Shown here in pieces: positions 35,270-46,219 of a stretch of DNA of 64,000 nucleotides (positions within the stretch are counted from its first letter, which is position 1; every line of letters begins with the position of its first letter). A model generated the notes under the pieces. It had not been told where the DNA came from and made no database searches. It saw nothing but the letters and a program-made list of their open reading frames with translations. Position numbers and translations under genes: made by a program. Source of the stretch: Paraphoma chrysanthemicola. Its lineage: Eukaryota > Ascomycota > Dothideomycetes > Pleosporales > Phaeosphaeriaceae. The DNA lies in the NCBI GenBank assembly GCA_020744225.1, contig JAGMWG010000004.1:496001-560000 (forward strand). The letters run 5' to 3'.

Positions 35270-36622
35270 CTAAACCAGTCGCGCTGTACTATTGCAATCC
35301 TCCCTGTCCTCTCTATCATCACTTCTCATGGCCATCGTCACTGTCTTCATGATGCCTTCGTCCTTGTGATCGCCCTTAAAGCTATCCTCACCGCGCTCCG
35401 CTGTTGTCGTCACCGCCGTTACAACAACCTTACTTTGACCCTGCTTGCAATGCTTGATGGGCCAAGGTGTACTTGTCGTATTATCAGGAGTTTTTATTTT
35501 CCTCCTACTTAAGCTAGAAAAGAAGCTGTCTCGTTGCGGCATCGGAGCTGTCGTGGTGGAGCGGTTCTTCTGGTGGGTGCCGTTCGCTGTATCGTTCTCC
35601 ATAGAATAACTTTCGCCGTTTCGGTCGGAACTGCCGCGCACGACTTTCGAGATAAGGACCGCCATAGTGAGTTCAATGTTAAGTTTGATGATGTAGGCGA
35701 CGGGAGCAAACTGGACATAGCTGTGGGAACGATATCAGTTTGGACTTCTGCGAGACAGAAATACAACGGGACGAACACGCAAGTACAGGAAATGGCATCG
35801 ATAAAAGAGGGGGCTGGTGGATGGGGTTGGGTAGAACGTACGCGTAGCCGTCCGGCAAGCTCAGCAACCCAAGGAGCAATATATCCATGGATGTAGAGAC
35901 AAAGACCATTGCTGCATTAAAATGAAAAAGTCGAACATATTTCGTCAAACCGTTCGCGATCAGCCGGTACCATACCAGGTATAAGAAGTATATGTTGAGT
36001 CCCAAATCGATAACGAGGAAGAAAGCCTTTTCGACACGTTCCCAGATGAGGTTGAGGGTTATGTAGGTTTGGCTTGTTTTCATGTGCGCAGGAATCCATA
36101 TACAATATACAGAGATGTTGACGGCGCCAATGACGAGAAAGAGGACCCATTTGAGTAAACGAGCTTTCCTCCTGTCAACCATGATCAAGCTCACACGGTT
36201 GGCGATGATTTGTGGAAGGAGTTGGGTCTGAAATGCCCATAATGTTACTGTATCCCATCAGTACTTACAAATTTCAGCTCACCTGTTGAGGGTGGCTGAG
36301 TGTCTGACTTACCAGTACCGAAGTAGAACGCAAAACTTGCAGGTTCCAGTTAGCTAAAGTCCTCTGAAAGCCCACATGTGAGCAGCGCCGGCTACAGAAA
36401 AAGCAGGTTAACTTACCTCGACGGTATGACTTCACACAAGTACAGATACGTTACAATAGCGAATATCAAATTCACTATCCCCTCTACCCATATCATATAG
36501 AGGTACGCATTCCGAAGGCTCCGTGTTCGTTGCCATATGCTCCAAGTTTGTTGCATAGCCTTCCCTGCAGTAGGCACAAACAAGCCAAGAAAGGCGCCGA
36601 AGAAGATGGAATAAAGCTCCAT
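35270..36622 (-). CDS. Seven-transmembrane protein of unknown function
   Basis: 361 residues from exons 36622-36417, 36335-36313, 36247-35842 and 35720-35270. Exon 2 is only 23 bp and is required to link EVIPS to FAFYFGTVTLWAFQTQ; the four-exon model keeps frame throughout. Seven hydrophobic helices are evident, beginning IFFGAFLGLFVP, MIWVEGIVNLIFAIVTYLYL, FYFGTVTLWAFQTQLLPQII, WVLFLVIGAVNISVYCIWI, AFFLVIDLGLNIYFLYLVWY, NAAMVFVSTSMDILLLGLLSL and FAPVAYIIKLNIELTMAVLI. The tail of about 110 residues is hydrophilic, rich in Ser/Thr/Lys. The layout recalls uncharacterised fungal integral membrane proteins and loosely Pth11-like receptors, but there is no CFEM domain and no clear family motif. 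Role unknown; a receptor or sensor is one guess. Confidence 0.7.
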
Positions 36623-37092
36623 GTTGAGGGACTTGGATCGTTGAGCCCCGAATCAATTGATCAACTGATAAGTATTCGAGAGCGGATACTTCAGCAAGAA
36701 GAAAGTGAATGTCACTCGTAGGGCGCCGAAACGATGGATATATAGACTTCTCTCCTCGATAGAGCGTTTCCCACCTCTGCCAACGATCTGGTCATCCACA
36801 ATGAGAGTTCAAAAGTCAATATGATATACCCGACTCATGGGAACGGACCCGACCGTGTGAGTCCAAGATGACTTGGTTTGAAAAAGAGCCAATAGAACTG
36901 CCACAGCAATGGATCGTCAACCTTTGTTTCGATCATCCCCATTATTCACATATCTGCATAGCTTGGCCCACTCGTGTTTCGGCACACGTCGATGTGTCAA
37001 AACTTAGTACAGGAAGCATTGATGGCGCTAAGCGCCCGATTCGGACACCCAATTAAGCCACCATCCACCGTCCTGAAATTTCCTACACTGGA

Positions 37093-37127
37093 GCGCAACG
37101 TCGAAGCGCAACGTCGAAGCGCAATGT
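37093..37127 (+). repeat. 13-bp tandem repeat, 2.7 copies
   Basis: Unit GCGCAACGTCGAA occurs at 37093-37105 and 37106-37118, followed by a partial third copy GCGCAATGT. Read directly from the sequence. Confidence 0.85.
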
Positions 37128-37250
37128 AGAGGTCTTGCGTAGTCCTTGATGGACCTACACACGCTATCCACGAGAGTTTGCTTGTCTCCGATTTTGGAAC
37201 AGATTTCGAAACGCATTCCTGGAGGTGCTGAGCACGGATTGATTGAGGGA

Positions 37251-37285
37251 CAGTGACGTTTCGCTTATCAGTGACGTTTCGCTTA
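37251..37285 (+). repeat. 18-bp tandem duplication
   Basis: Unit CAGTGACGTTTCGCTTAT at 37251-37268 is repeated as 17 identical bases at 37269-37285. The unit contains TGACGT, the core of a CRE/ATF-type site, but no function can be assigned. Confidence 0.85.
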
Positions 37286-37939
37286 GATCTTCGGCCCTTT
37301 TGCTGCCGGTGGTACGTTAGCACCTGGGGGCCCACGGAATTCTCCTAGCTAATAGAATGGCTGGGATTGGTATACATACGAAGAAGCTCGTATTTGGAAA
37401 GTACGGCCGTAGAAGTGCAAGAGCCACCCAAGACAAATCGCCGTGGGTTGGCGGCGATCGAACAAAGGATCATCGCGGGGACTTGCGTCGCTGGCAACCA
37501 TCCCTCTTAAATTGTCCCTTGATGTTGGCTATGGCATGGGTCTCACGGATTCGATGCTACCATATTTGCACAGACCCTTTTTTTTTTTTGGAGGGACGCC
37601 GCCAGGAGTGTACGGTATGGTCAGCCTTGTCGTAGGTGCACCTCAGCTCATCGTGTAAGCAGGATCCAAGCATTTGGAACAGGTCCTACATGCGGAGACC
37701 GAGATGTGACCCAAACATCTCTGGGACTTTTGATGTGCGCATTCCCCTGACTTGAAGCCTTTGTCCGTATGTCAATCTTGTACTTCCGGCTCTTGGGCAC
37801 TCATAAATACCCTGCCCCCGGAGAACATGTTAGATGGCTGCATGAGCTGCTCGGATGCATGTGTTCAGACGCGTCTAGCTCACTTCCCATTTCGGCTCGA
37901 CTCATGACGACGATCTACCGCCTATGGGTGCATTTCAGC

Positions 37940-38745
37940 TCACGGCATTTCCCTTCTCCCCCTTGATAGACCGCTCCATGATTTGCTCAGTCTGCTCAGC
38001 CCCGTGGCGGTGAAAGAAGCCTCACGAGGCGACTCCTCGTTTGCGAGAGCTTGTGTGAGCAGCGTCGGTGCAACCCATTTCACATAATCTTTACCCCATG
38101 TGTTGTATCGGTGGCTAGTAACGAGAAGCAGCGCTACCTCGCCAACCTTGCGCTTATAGTCTAACTTAAGTTCAGGGGTGCGTCGAAGCGTACTTTCAAA
38201 AAGCACCTTGGAATTGTTATACTTCCGCAATGTCTGGAAACTTGGGAAGTTGGCAGGAATTGTTATCGGGATGCTCTCCTTCTTGAAGAACATGGCGGGC
38301 TTTTTAGCCCATTCATTGCAATCCTTTTGGCCTGTGGAATTGCACAAACTGATACCAAGCCCGGCTTGCGCGACTTTCAATGCAGTCGCGGCACCGCATC
38401 TAACAAGACCTGTGCCATCATAATCGCCGCCGGCAAGCAATGCAAACAGGACACAACCCTCGCGTCACAGGCGATGTTTCTGCTTTAGGTCTTCAGTGCG
38501 TACGACTCAGACTGGCTGTGCGGCTTTCTTGGTGTGAGCCTTGTTTCGGTTGCGGTTGTCGTTTCTCGCATCTTTTGGAGTTCTGTGATCGCGAATCCAA
38601 AGATCGCAGCCGAACATCAGGCAATCTGAATCTTGTGACCATACTGCATTCACAAGACCAGTCGTTGCATATGACAACATTCGGCTTCGGCTTCGCCTGG
38701 GGCGTCGACCCAAGGGATGCCTCTAGAGCGAAGACAATGAGGTGA
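37940..38745 (-). pseudogene. Truncated XPG/GEN1-family structure-specific nuclease pseudogene
   Basis: The minus strand encodes recognisable XPG-family nuclease sequence in broken frames. RGIPWVDAPGEAEAECC (the internal XPG acidic motif) begins near 38724. A one-base frame change follows, then AVWSQDSDCLMFGCDLWIRD. Two in-frame TGA codons come next, and then LLAGGDYDGTGLVRCG within an intact 166-codon frame at 38440-37940. The N-terminal nuclease region that normally carries the first catalytic Asp residues is missing, and the C-terminus after ALANEESPREAS is short. Family knowledge: GEN1/Yen1-type flap and Holliday-junction resolvases. The copy cannot make a functional enzyme as read. Flanking short repeats and decayed frames mark this as a relic-rich segment. 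Confidence 0.8.
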
Positions 38746-38828
38746 TCCACGTACTAACTCGGACGCTGTATTTGAAGGCGTCGCTTCTCTCAACAGGTAC
38801 GTATCACACACTCACGAACCGATTCTAG

Positions 38829-39072
38829 CTCTATAGACGAAGGCGCAGATTCGGATGAGACAGAATCAGACGTAACAGACTTGGACGACTCTGCAGAGAG
38901 CATAGACGAATATGGCATCGAGAGTACTGTGCCTGCCAGCGCTTCTGTCGTGGGCAACCTGTTTGGCGATGATGATTCTGATCAAGTTGGTATCCACTAC
39001 CTGCTCGATACGGACTCGGAGAGCACGTCTGCTTCCTCTGAAGACGGAGCCGACGATGAACAGAGCGTCTAG
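38829..39072 (+). CDS. Candidate terminal exon encoding an acidic Ser/Asp-rich peptide
   Basis: An 81-codon frame preceded by a possible intron (GTACGT at 38797 to TCTAG at 38828) and ending in TAG at 39070-39072. It is dominated by Asp, Glu and Ser (DLDDSAESIDEYG, DTDSESTSASSEDG). Upstream, the same frame is open only to about 38750. No start codon or family is recognised. It may be the end of a lost gene or chance open sequence beside the nuclease pseudogene. Confidence 0.25.
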
Positions 39073-39769
39073 GCACGGGTGGACTTCGAGTTGATGGCCT
39101 TGAAAGTGAAAGGCTTAGCGCTAAAAATCGTCAAGTCGAATAATTAGGAATCGACAATGTGAAAAAACAGAACCGATATGCGTTACCCGTGTCCAAGTGT
39201 ATGTTTGAAGTGCTTGGACAATATTCGCAATGGCCGTGCACAGCAACCTAGTTCAACAGAGTGTAATCAACACACGCAAGCCACCCTGAAAGTGGGCATT
39301 GCTAAACACAAATGTAAAAGCCACACATCACAGTCAATGCAAAATAACATCACCTAGAGTTTGGGAAAATCCACCTAAAGTGCGACTTCCATGAGTCGAA
39401 GATACTCTGTTGGGTTTCACGCCTTATCCTAAGCGTGCTACTTTACTCACTCCTTCCTAACCAACAAGGGAAAGAACAAACTCCAAATATGTTTTCCAAA
39501 GAGATACCCGCACATGCTTCCCATGTTGAGATCCCCATTTCCTATGCGCCGAAAAGATCCATGCGTTTGCTTTTTTGCTGAAAACACCCGGCGCCATATT
39601 TGCTTTGTACAGTGTTGTTGTGCAGCGCCGCACAGTCGGAAAGGACATGTCGTCCGGAAAAATTATGAGACTAGCGATTAAGGGAGTGTTCGCAATGAAA
39701 ATTGCGTTAAGATGCATTACAAGAATTTCGTAAAGAGGGTATAGAGCCAAACGAATGAACAAGCAAAGG
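39073..39769. other. Intergenic region, probable SLN1 3' UTR side
   Basis: Fairly AT-rich 700 bp downstream of the SLN1-type kinase stop codon. The long frames here are extensions without family features. No RNA gene recognised. Confidence 0.45.
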
Positions 39770-42700
39770 TTATGACAATGGTGATGTGGTTGGTGATATT
39801 GCGGGAGAATCGTCTCGCGTATCGGTATGGGTGGGCACCAAGGTGAAGGGAGCAGGGTCAAGGGGTGCAATAGGCTGTGTCGCGCTGCCGTTGGGTTGCG
39901 CGTTGCTTGTGTTGGGCGGTGTGTTTGATTCGGCGTCTTCTTCGGGAATTGTTGGGCAATATGTCTTGAGTACGTGCTTGAGAGCTGGGCGGCGAATGGG
40001 TTTGGAGAGGAAGAAGTCCATGCCAGAATCGAGACATTCCTGTGCACATGTTAGAGGGTATAAACAAGAACTTTCTGGAGTGTGCACTCACCTTGACATT
40101 ACTCTCCTCCGCGTAGGCGGTCAAAGCTACAATGGGAGAAGAGAATCCGGATTGTCGAATGAGGCGTGTTGACTGCAGGCCGTCTAGATTTGGCATCTGC
40201 ACGTCCATGAAAATCAGGTTGTATGGAGTCTGTCGTTCCATACTCTCCTTGACCTTATCCAGGGCTTCCTGGCCGTCCTTGGCAACAGTGACATCGTAGA
40301 CGTCTTCTAGTTTCAACATTCGTAGGACGACTTCCTGATTTGTCTTGTTATCCTCGGCGACGAGCACCTTGACCTTGCCACCGCGCTTTGTGGCTTCCGC
40401 TTCCACTCGCTGCATTGCTGCTGCTTGCGAATTCGGTGATTCAAGTGGAGCATTTGAGGCGAAGAAGGGCTGACTGAGACCGACTAAACGTGGCTTTGCA
40501 TCTGCATCAAACGCCACCGGTCCAGTACCGGCATGAGGTTGAGTCGCCGGTCCGCTCGTAGCAGACTGCATCGACCGTGTGGACATTGCGTCGTGAGTTC
40601 GGTTCTCGTCGATGGAAAGGCTCCGGCGTGGAGTGCCGCCCTCTAGATTTACATTACTTGAGCTTGCCGTGCTATCCGCGCGACTTTGAAGGTGCTTCAA
40701 TGGGATAGCCATGGTGAAGACACTGCCCTGACCCACTTCGCTCTTCAGTCCAATGGTGCCTTTCATCAGGCCGGCGAGCTGTGAGCAAATGCTCAGTCCA
40801 AGGCCGGTGCCTCCATACTTCTTACTGAGTCCCAAGTCGCCTTGAACAAATGGTTCGAATATTTTTGCGTGTAGATTCTCAGGGATACCCGGGCCAGTGT
40901 CCTCGACCTCGAACTCGAATGATAACCATCGCCCTGGAGGGGGCGTCGCAGCTCGTTCCTGTGCCAACATGTGTGAGAAGGCGCTTGGCTTTTCCATTAC
41001 ATTGATAACGTTGGCGGTTTCGTAGTTGCTAGGTGCAGCCGACATGGAACCGACTTCTGAGCTTGAAGTTCGAATGCGGGTTTTCGAATGTCGCATTGAG
41101 CTGTTACGCGACTGTAGTGAAGCTTTCCGGCTGTCGGACATGTGCGCTTCACCAACGCAACGAATGGTCAGCGTTACAGATCCACCCGTCGGGGTAAATT
41201 TCAAGCTGTTCGAGACCAAGTTGATGACAACCTGGAGAATTCTGTGTTGGTCTCCGTATAGAATCATATCCTTCAGTCTGCCCAGACCAAATGGACCAAG
41301 ATCACCAAATTGATTCGGTCGCCCGTTATCATCCAGGTTGTTCTCGTACATGCCCTCGAATTGGACAGCTAGTTTGATACCACCTTCTTTGGCTTGTTTG
41401 TCGAAGATTGCCAATACTTGTTGACTAATATCCCTTAACCTGAACTCTTTCTCATCCAAACTTAGCTTCTGCCCAATCTGGTTTTTACTGAAAGTTAAAA
41501 GATCAGTCAGTAGATTCAGGAGAAGGTCACCGCTTTTGTAAATAATGCCTAGTGACCGCCTAAGCTTCACCGGGTCGTCTTCTGACATGCAGACCGCGCA
41601 CATGCCCAATATGCCATTTAATGGTGTTTTCAGTTCGTGGGAGATGTTGGCAATGAACAATGTTTTACTCTCGTTGGCGGCTTCTGCAGCCTTTTTGCTC
41701 TGCTCGAGCTCCGCGGTTCTTTGCGCCACTCGTTCTTCGAGCTTCTCGTATTGCATCATGAGCTCGTCCGTCATCTCGTTGAAGGTTTTGGTCAGGTCGG
41801 TAAGCTCGTCGTGGATGAAGTGCTTGCGGTCCTTGACCTTGTTTGGAATTCGAAACTGCCGTCTCCTATCGGCCTCCCTCTTCTCTGCGCGGCTAAGCTT
41901 CTGATTCCTCCGATAATGTACGATGGAGCCAAAGAAGCCCTCCTTGTGGGCCAACTCTTCATCATGGTCGTCGTTGGCGCCATCATTTTGCGAGCTGAAA
42001 CTGTCACCATCAAGGCTCTGGGGCGTGACTGTTTTTTTGGTGGCATCTCGCAGGCGTCGGATCGGTCGACTGGAATAGTGGGCTACCGGGAACGTAAGAA
42101 TCAACATGGCCCCCATGGTTCCGAATACGCAGGCAAGTATCACTTTTCGCAGGTGGTAGATGGGACCCCAAACTTCGTCGTGTGTCTGCTCGACCACGAC
42201 CAACCAAGTGACCATGGGGCTTCGAACGAGCGCAAAGCCAACTGCCACACCATCGCCATCTTCATTCCGGGTATCAATTATGCTGCCCGCGTTGCTGGGG
42301 TTTCCTGTGTCGTGTGTAAAGCCCCTGCGGATGGCGGGGAAGCGTGCCCAATCGAAGGGGGGCGGGTCCAGGGCTGTGTCGTACTGGCCGTGCCTTTTAA
42401 CATTGCCGCGATTCGTAGGTGGAATCAAGAAGCGGACGTTGGTGTTTTCCGGCGCGGCCTCGTTGGGCTGGTTGTAGAGATAACCAGGCGGAAAGTTATT
42501 AGTAACGTTGTCGGGCCCGAACAGCATGGTCAGACCACTCTGGTCCAGTCCGTCCATTGCATCGACCACACTCGTGATCAGATTCGCATCCAGCACTGCC
42601 GTCAGCCATCCTAGGGTCTCGATGTTCGAGGTGTTATTAATGATAGGCAACGTGATGGAGACGAGACTGAGGGTGCTGTTCACTCGATACGGCCCGGAAA

Positions 42701-43310
42701 ACATGTAGCTGGTGTTGTCAATGAGCCTGCCGTCGAAGTTGCCGCTGGCGTTGTTGAGCGAGCTGTTCGCCGAGATGTTGGTGGGCGTGCCGGTGATTGT
42801 TAATTTGGGGTAGAGCTCCGGGACAAAGCCGTACTGTGGGTCGCCCAGCGTGGCATTGCGTCCATCGGGGCGCAGGTAGGGCAGCACCACATCCGTGACG
42901 GTATGTGCTGTGCGATTGAAGATGGAGAAGTCGGTGGTCGAGGCCGGGTAGATCTTTGCTTGGATGACGACGCGGGTTTGTGCATCGCCCGAGAAGATTG
43001 CATCGTAGTCCTCCTGTGTGCGCGACCAGTTGCTGTCGGAGAGATTACCATTGTAATAGCGATCGAGGGCGGACTGGGGCGAGAGGCGGTTGGCGGCCTG
43101 CAGGGCGAGGATCTGCATGAGCGAGAGGTTCGACGACAGCTGGGCTGCTTTGAGGGTCGCGGTGAGGGTCAGGCGGGTGGACCGTATGCTCAGCACGAAG
43201 CTGTGGTTGGTGACCCATGTTGCAATGGCGACGACGGCCAGGCCGATCATGGACGCCAGCAGCACCAGACATCCCAATTGCTCCCGGATCGGAATGCGCA
43301 TCTTGACCAT
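39770..43310 (-). CDS. SLN1: SLN1-type osmosensing hybrid histidine kinase (group VI)
   Basis: Plasma-membrane two-component sensor that in fungi feeds the HOG MAP-kinase cascade via Ypd1 and Ssk1. 1162 residues; exons 43310-40092 and 40039-39770, joined at VK|ECLDSG inside the receiver. Features: TM1 near 10-32 (LGCLVLLASMIGLAVVAIATW); a large extracellular sensor with many N-glycosylation sequons; TM2 near 385-410; a HAMP/coiled-coil region; H-box FIANISHELKTPLNG with His558; N-box NLVSNSLKF; G-boxes DTGPGIP and GGTGLGLSI; and receiver VLVAEDNKTNQEV with phospho-acceptor Asp1036 in FMDVQMPNLDG and Lys in FLSKPI. All catalytic boxes are intact. The start could also be MRIP three codons downstream. 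Confidence 0.93.
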
Positions 43311-43530
43311 GTCCTGCCGGCAGCAGCGGGCGTCTGCGTGCAGAGGGCAGGCGAGGGCGAGGGGGCACGGCGCGGCGCCCTCGGAGGACGGCGGCGATCA
43401 GTCAGCGACGCTACGCGAGAGCTGAGCGACGCGCGAGACGGGCTGGTCAGGGAGCGGAGCGTGTCGTGCGAGGCCCATTCCTTGCGGCGTGGAGCGGCGG
43501 AGGGCGCGGCGGAGCGAGTCTGGGGGGGCG

Positions 43531-43550
43531 AGGCAGGCAGGCAGGCAGGC
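43531..43550 (+). repeat. (GGCA)n microsatellite
   Basis: Five consecutive GGCA/AGGC units directly visible upstream of the SLN1-type gene. Confidence 0.85.
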
Positions 43551-43680
43551 GTGGCTCGATGGAGAGGATGCGCGGCGAGCGAGAGCTGCCAGCCGGATGC
43601 AGCGAGTCCCCGGGGGGATGCAGAGTAAATGGGCGGGCGGCGGCGCGGGCGGGAAAAGAGAGGACGAGCTGCTCGCGCGC

Positions 43681-43740
43681 TCTGGGGGGACGCTGGGGGA
43701 CGCTGGGGGACGCTGGGGGAGGTCGAGTCGAGTCGAGTCG
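43681..43740 (+). repeat. 10-bp G-rich tandem repeat followed by GAGTC repeat
   Basis: CGCTGGGGGA occurs three times in a row (43691-43720) after an imperfect first unit, then GTCGA/GAGTC units run to about 43740. Each 10-mer carries a five-G run, so the plus strand could form a four-tract G-quadruplex. On the gene's sense strand this tract is C-rich. Confidence 0.85.
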
Positions 43741-44730
43741 GGTGAGGGAGAGTGAATGGCAGAAACGGCGCGCCATGCATAGGCTCGCTCGGCCGCTGCG
43801 CCCGCTGCAGTGGAAGCCCGGCAGAAACACGACAGCACCGCGGCGGGAGAGATTGCCTGTGCCCAAGCGGTTAGAGCTGTTCGCTTGCAGCAGAAACACG
43901 CGCCCTGGCCCCTGTCGCCTTGTTGCGCGAACCTGACCCGGCGCCGTCAGCCAGATGCAGCTTGGGTGCCGTGTGTGCGGTGTGGTGTGGGAGATGGACA
44001 CGAAAGGGATGCAGTCGACTTGTACAGTACAGTACACCACCCCTTCAGCCGCACTGCCATGCCGCCGTGCCCTGCGCATTCTGGGGAGCTCCCCTGTGGG
44101 ACGACCATCGATGTCCTTGGCCGGGAGCGGGGTGTGGGCCCGCTGTTCTTTCGCAGTCTCCACTGCTGGGACGTGATCGGCAGATTGGCCCATCTGCTGC
44201 GATCCGAGGAGTCGAGACCGCTTACTCAAGCCCGCGCAAGGTGCCACGGCTTGCCAATTCCTTAGCTGGGGGACACGGCCGCCTGACGTCGCCGCCAGCA
44301 CCAGCATCACAGCCTGCGTGCATCTTCACTTCCAGACAGCCCATGGCAATTTTTCTGCTGGCTCAACGGCTGCTAGAGCGGCAGATGCTGGTGAAAGCGG
44401 TCCGCCCCGCTGTTCCCACTGCTAGTTGATTAGCCGGTTGGCTCCAGCCATCTGACCTGGCATCAAATCACACCAAAACTCCCGGGACTAGCTGGACATG
44501 ACCTGATTCGGCCCTAAGACATGTGTAACAGGGACCTTATTGCGACTTCACGCCCTCTGCGTCTGTGCCACTCATCCATCCTTGGCCGTTTGCGGAGGCA
44601 CGCAGCGCCATGTATCAATTTGAGCCCCCGAGAATGTGTTCATCGCCTACGTAGGAAACAACCGCCTCGCATTTGGTACACAACATTACGTGTCCCATCA
44701 CTGCTCCACCGCTCCCGCTCGCAGTCCGTC

Positions 44731-45507
44731 TCAGATCATCGAAACACCCGCCGAGGACATCCGATTCGAGGGAATGTATTCCCTCGGTAGCGATGCAGAC
44801 CGGCTGAGCTCGTTGTTGACATTGTTGGTGTAGTGACGGCCCATCCGCTTCAAGTGCGTGAGTGAGACCATCAGACTGCACACCAGCTTGTCTACGCCCT
44901 CGCTCTGCGACGTTAGAGCGTCGCAGTAAACGACCAGCTGCCCGACCTCCGCCCCGCGCGCCGCCTGCATCCCGCATGCCGAGTAGGTGAAGCGCGCAAT
45001 GACTATGCTCGACGTCTTCTCCCGCAGCACCAGCGACGACGGCTGCGTTGCGACCGACCATTCGTACATTCTCTCGCCGAGCTGCACCTGCCAGTCTGCG
45101 AAATTCGGCGCCTCCATACCATACTTGATCGCGGCACCAAGCTTGTTGGTATACAAGATATGCGCCCGTGGACACCAGGGAAGTGGGCCCCCATTGTCGA
45201 ATCCCATCACTGCGATGTTCCTCTGCTTCATGTCTCTCGATGTCTGCAGCACCTCCATCTCGGGCTTCTTCGAGAACAACCGGTACCCGTTTGAGGTAAT
45301 GCGATAGGACGACGTGGCAGCTGGGCCATATGCCACGAGCATCTGAATCCTGCGGTCGTACTGCCGCAGGTGATATATCATTGTCGGATCGTCATAGGTG
45401 CCACTGTCGTATGCAGGCGCCCGGCCATCGTCGTAGTCAGGGAGCGCCTCATCAGGCGCAACATGATCGTCGAAGTCGTCCCAAGGATTCAGGCGTGGAG
45501 CAGTCAT
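44731..45507 (-). CDS. Conserved-looking hypothetical protein
   Basis: Single-exon frame of 258 residues. The N-terminus is acidic and disordered (DDFDDHVAPDEALPDYDDG). The middle looks like an all-beta module with alternating strands (YRITSNGYRLFSKKPEMEVL, then WQVQLGERMYEWSV and SSIVIARFTYSACG), and the C-terminus has a long helix-like stretch (VDKLVCSLMVSLTHLKRMGRHY). The strand pattern is reminiscent of Tubby/LURP-like folds, but no diagnostic motif is present, so I assign no function. No signal peptide or membrane span. Reading-frame length and even codon use support a real gene. It is divergent from the stand-alone HET gene with 712 bp between starts. Confidence 0.65.
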   Translation of the reverse strand: MTAPRLNPWDDFDDHVAPDEALPDYDDGRAPAYDSGTYDDPTMIYHLRQYDRRIQMLVAYGPAATSSYRITSNGYRLFSKKPEMEVLQTSRDMKQRNIAVMGFDNGGPLPWCPRAHILYTNKLGAAIKYGMEAPNFADWQVQLGERMYEWSVATQPSSLVLREKTSSIVIARFTYSACGMQAARGAEVGQLVVYCDALTSQSEGVDKLVCSLMVSLTHLKRMGRHYTNNVNNELSRSASLPREYIPSNRMSSAGVSMI

Positions 45508-46219
45508 GTTGGGTTTGCATTCCAGCGCGGTTGTCAGTCATACGGTGGTGCGATATAAATACCGAAGGCATTCGTCTCATGAGATAAGACCGTGGTGACT
45601 GCGACGGCCATGTCGTCTGTGAGGTGGACAGACGTGATGACGATGACGGTACTCGCCTTTAGTCAATTAGGTAAGCGCTTCACGCGTGAACATGGCCGTT
45701 TGCGGGGAAGATCGACACGTGAGACAACCACCATCTAGCGCACATCCTACGACCTGTTGGTATAATAGACGCGTGTACATACAGCTTTTTGAACCATTTT
45801 GAGGCTGTATCAGGAGGTCAAATCATGTGCATACCGTGATCATGTGGCCAACTTCGAAGGCATTCGTGGTCCGTTCCTGCTTAACAGTGGCCCTCCATTT
45901 CCAAGAAAGGCTCGAAATTTATAGACTTGCCGAATGCGACACGACCTCCAGGACATATTTGACTCGCGTTTGACAAAACTATAATTTCTACTTCAACTTC
46001 ACCTGCGCGCATTGCTATATCTGATTTATCCTCCCATCCCTAAGTGGCTAGTTCTTCCGCCCCTGGCCCACGTGCATCCAGGATCTCAGCGACGATCAGC
46101 GCCGAGATGAGACCTCATCTCGACTTCAACTCACATCGACGCTCGCGAACACGTCGGTATGCCTCCAAACTTTCAAACGAATCCGCCCAAGAAATGCCAC
46201 CCTAGTGTCGAACGCATCA
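45508..46219. promoter_or_regulatory. Divergent upstream region of the hypothetical and HET genes
   Basis: 712 bp between two divergent starts. No additional gene or clear motif found. A short upstream ATG frame at about 46158 overlaps the HET start region and could be a leader peptide. Confidence 0.4.

Larger units (their letters stand above)
36623..37939. other. Intergenic region with short tandem repeats
   Basis: 1.3 kb without a convincing gene. It contains two small tandem repeats (listed separately) and an A/T homopolymer near 37578. Confidence 0.45.
43311..44730. promoter_or_regulatory. GC-rich upstream region of the SLN1-type gene
   Basis: 1.4 kb between the SLN1-type start and the 3' end of the next minus-strand gene. 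The first 500 bp are strongly GC-rich with simple repeats, and long antisense-like frames here come from composition bias. It probably contains a long 5' leader and the promoter. No separate gene supported. Confidence 0.45.

Noticed and set aside
2312..36622. Secondary-metabolite cluster formed by the Zn2Cys6 regulator, transporters and membrane proteins
   Set aside because: No polyketide synthase, NRPS, terpene synthase or tailoring set is present, and housekeeping genes intervene.
37570..37590. Homopolymer T run as a terminator
   Set aside because: Bacterial-type terminators do not apply; no hairpin and no gene end adjacent.
41637..42614. 325-codon plus-strand open frame
   Set aside because: Antisense to the SLN1-type sensor domain and kinase linker; composition is a mirror of the real gene and no family is recognisable.
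43447..44310. 287-codon minus-strand open frame upstream of the SLN1-type gene
   Set aside because: Very high GC and repeat content give chance long frames in several phases; Pro/Arg/Ser-rich with no domain.
44615..45175. 186-codon minus-strand frame
   Set aside because: Alternative frame of the hypothetical gene at 44731-45507, which has the better start, length and composition.
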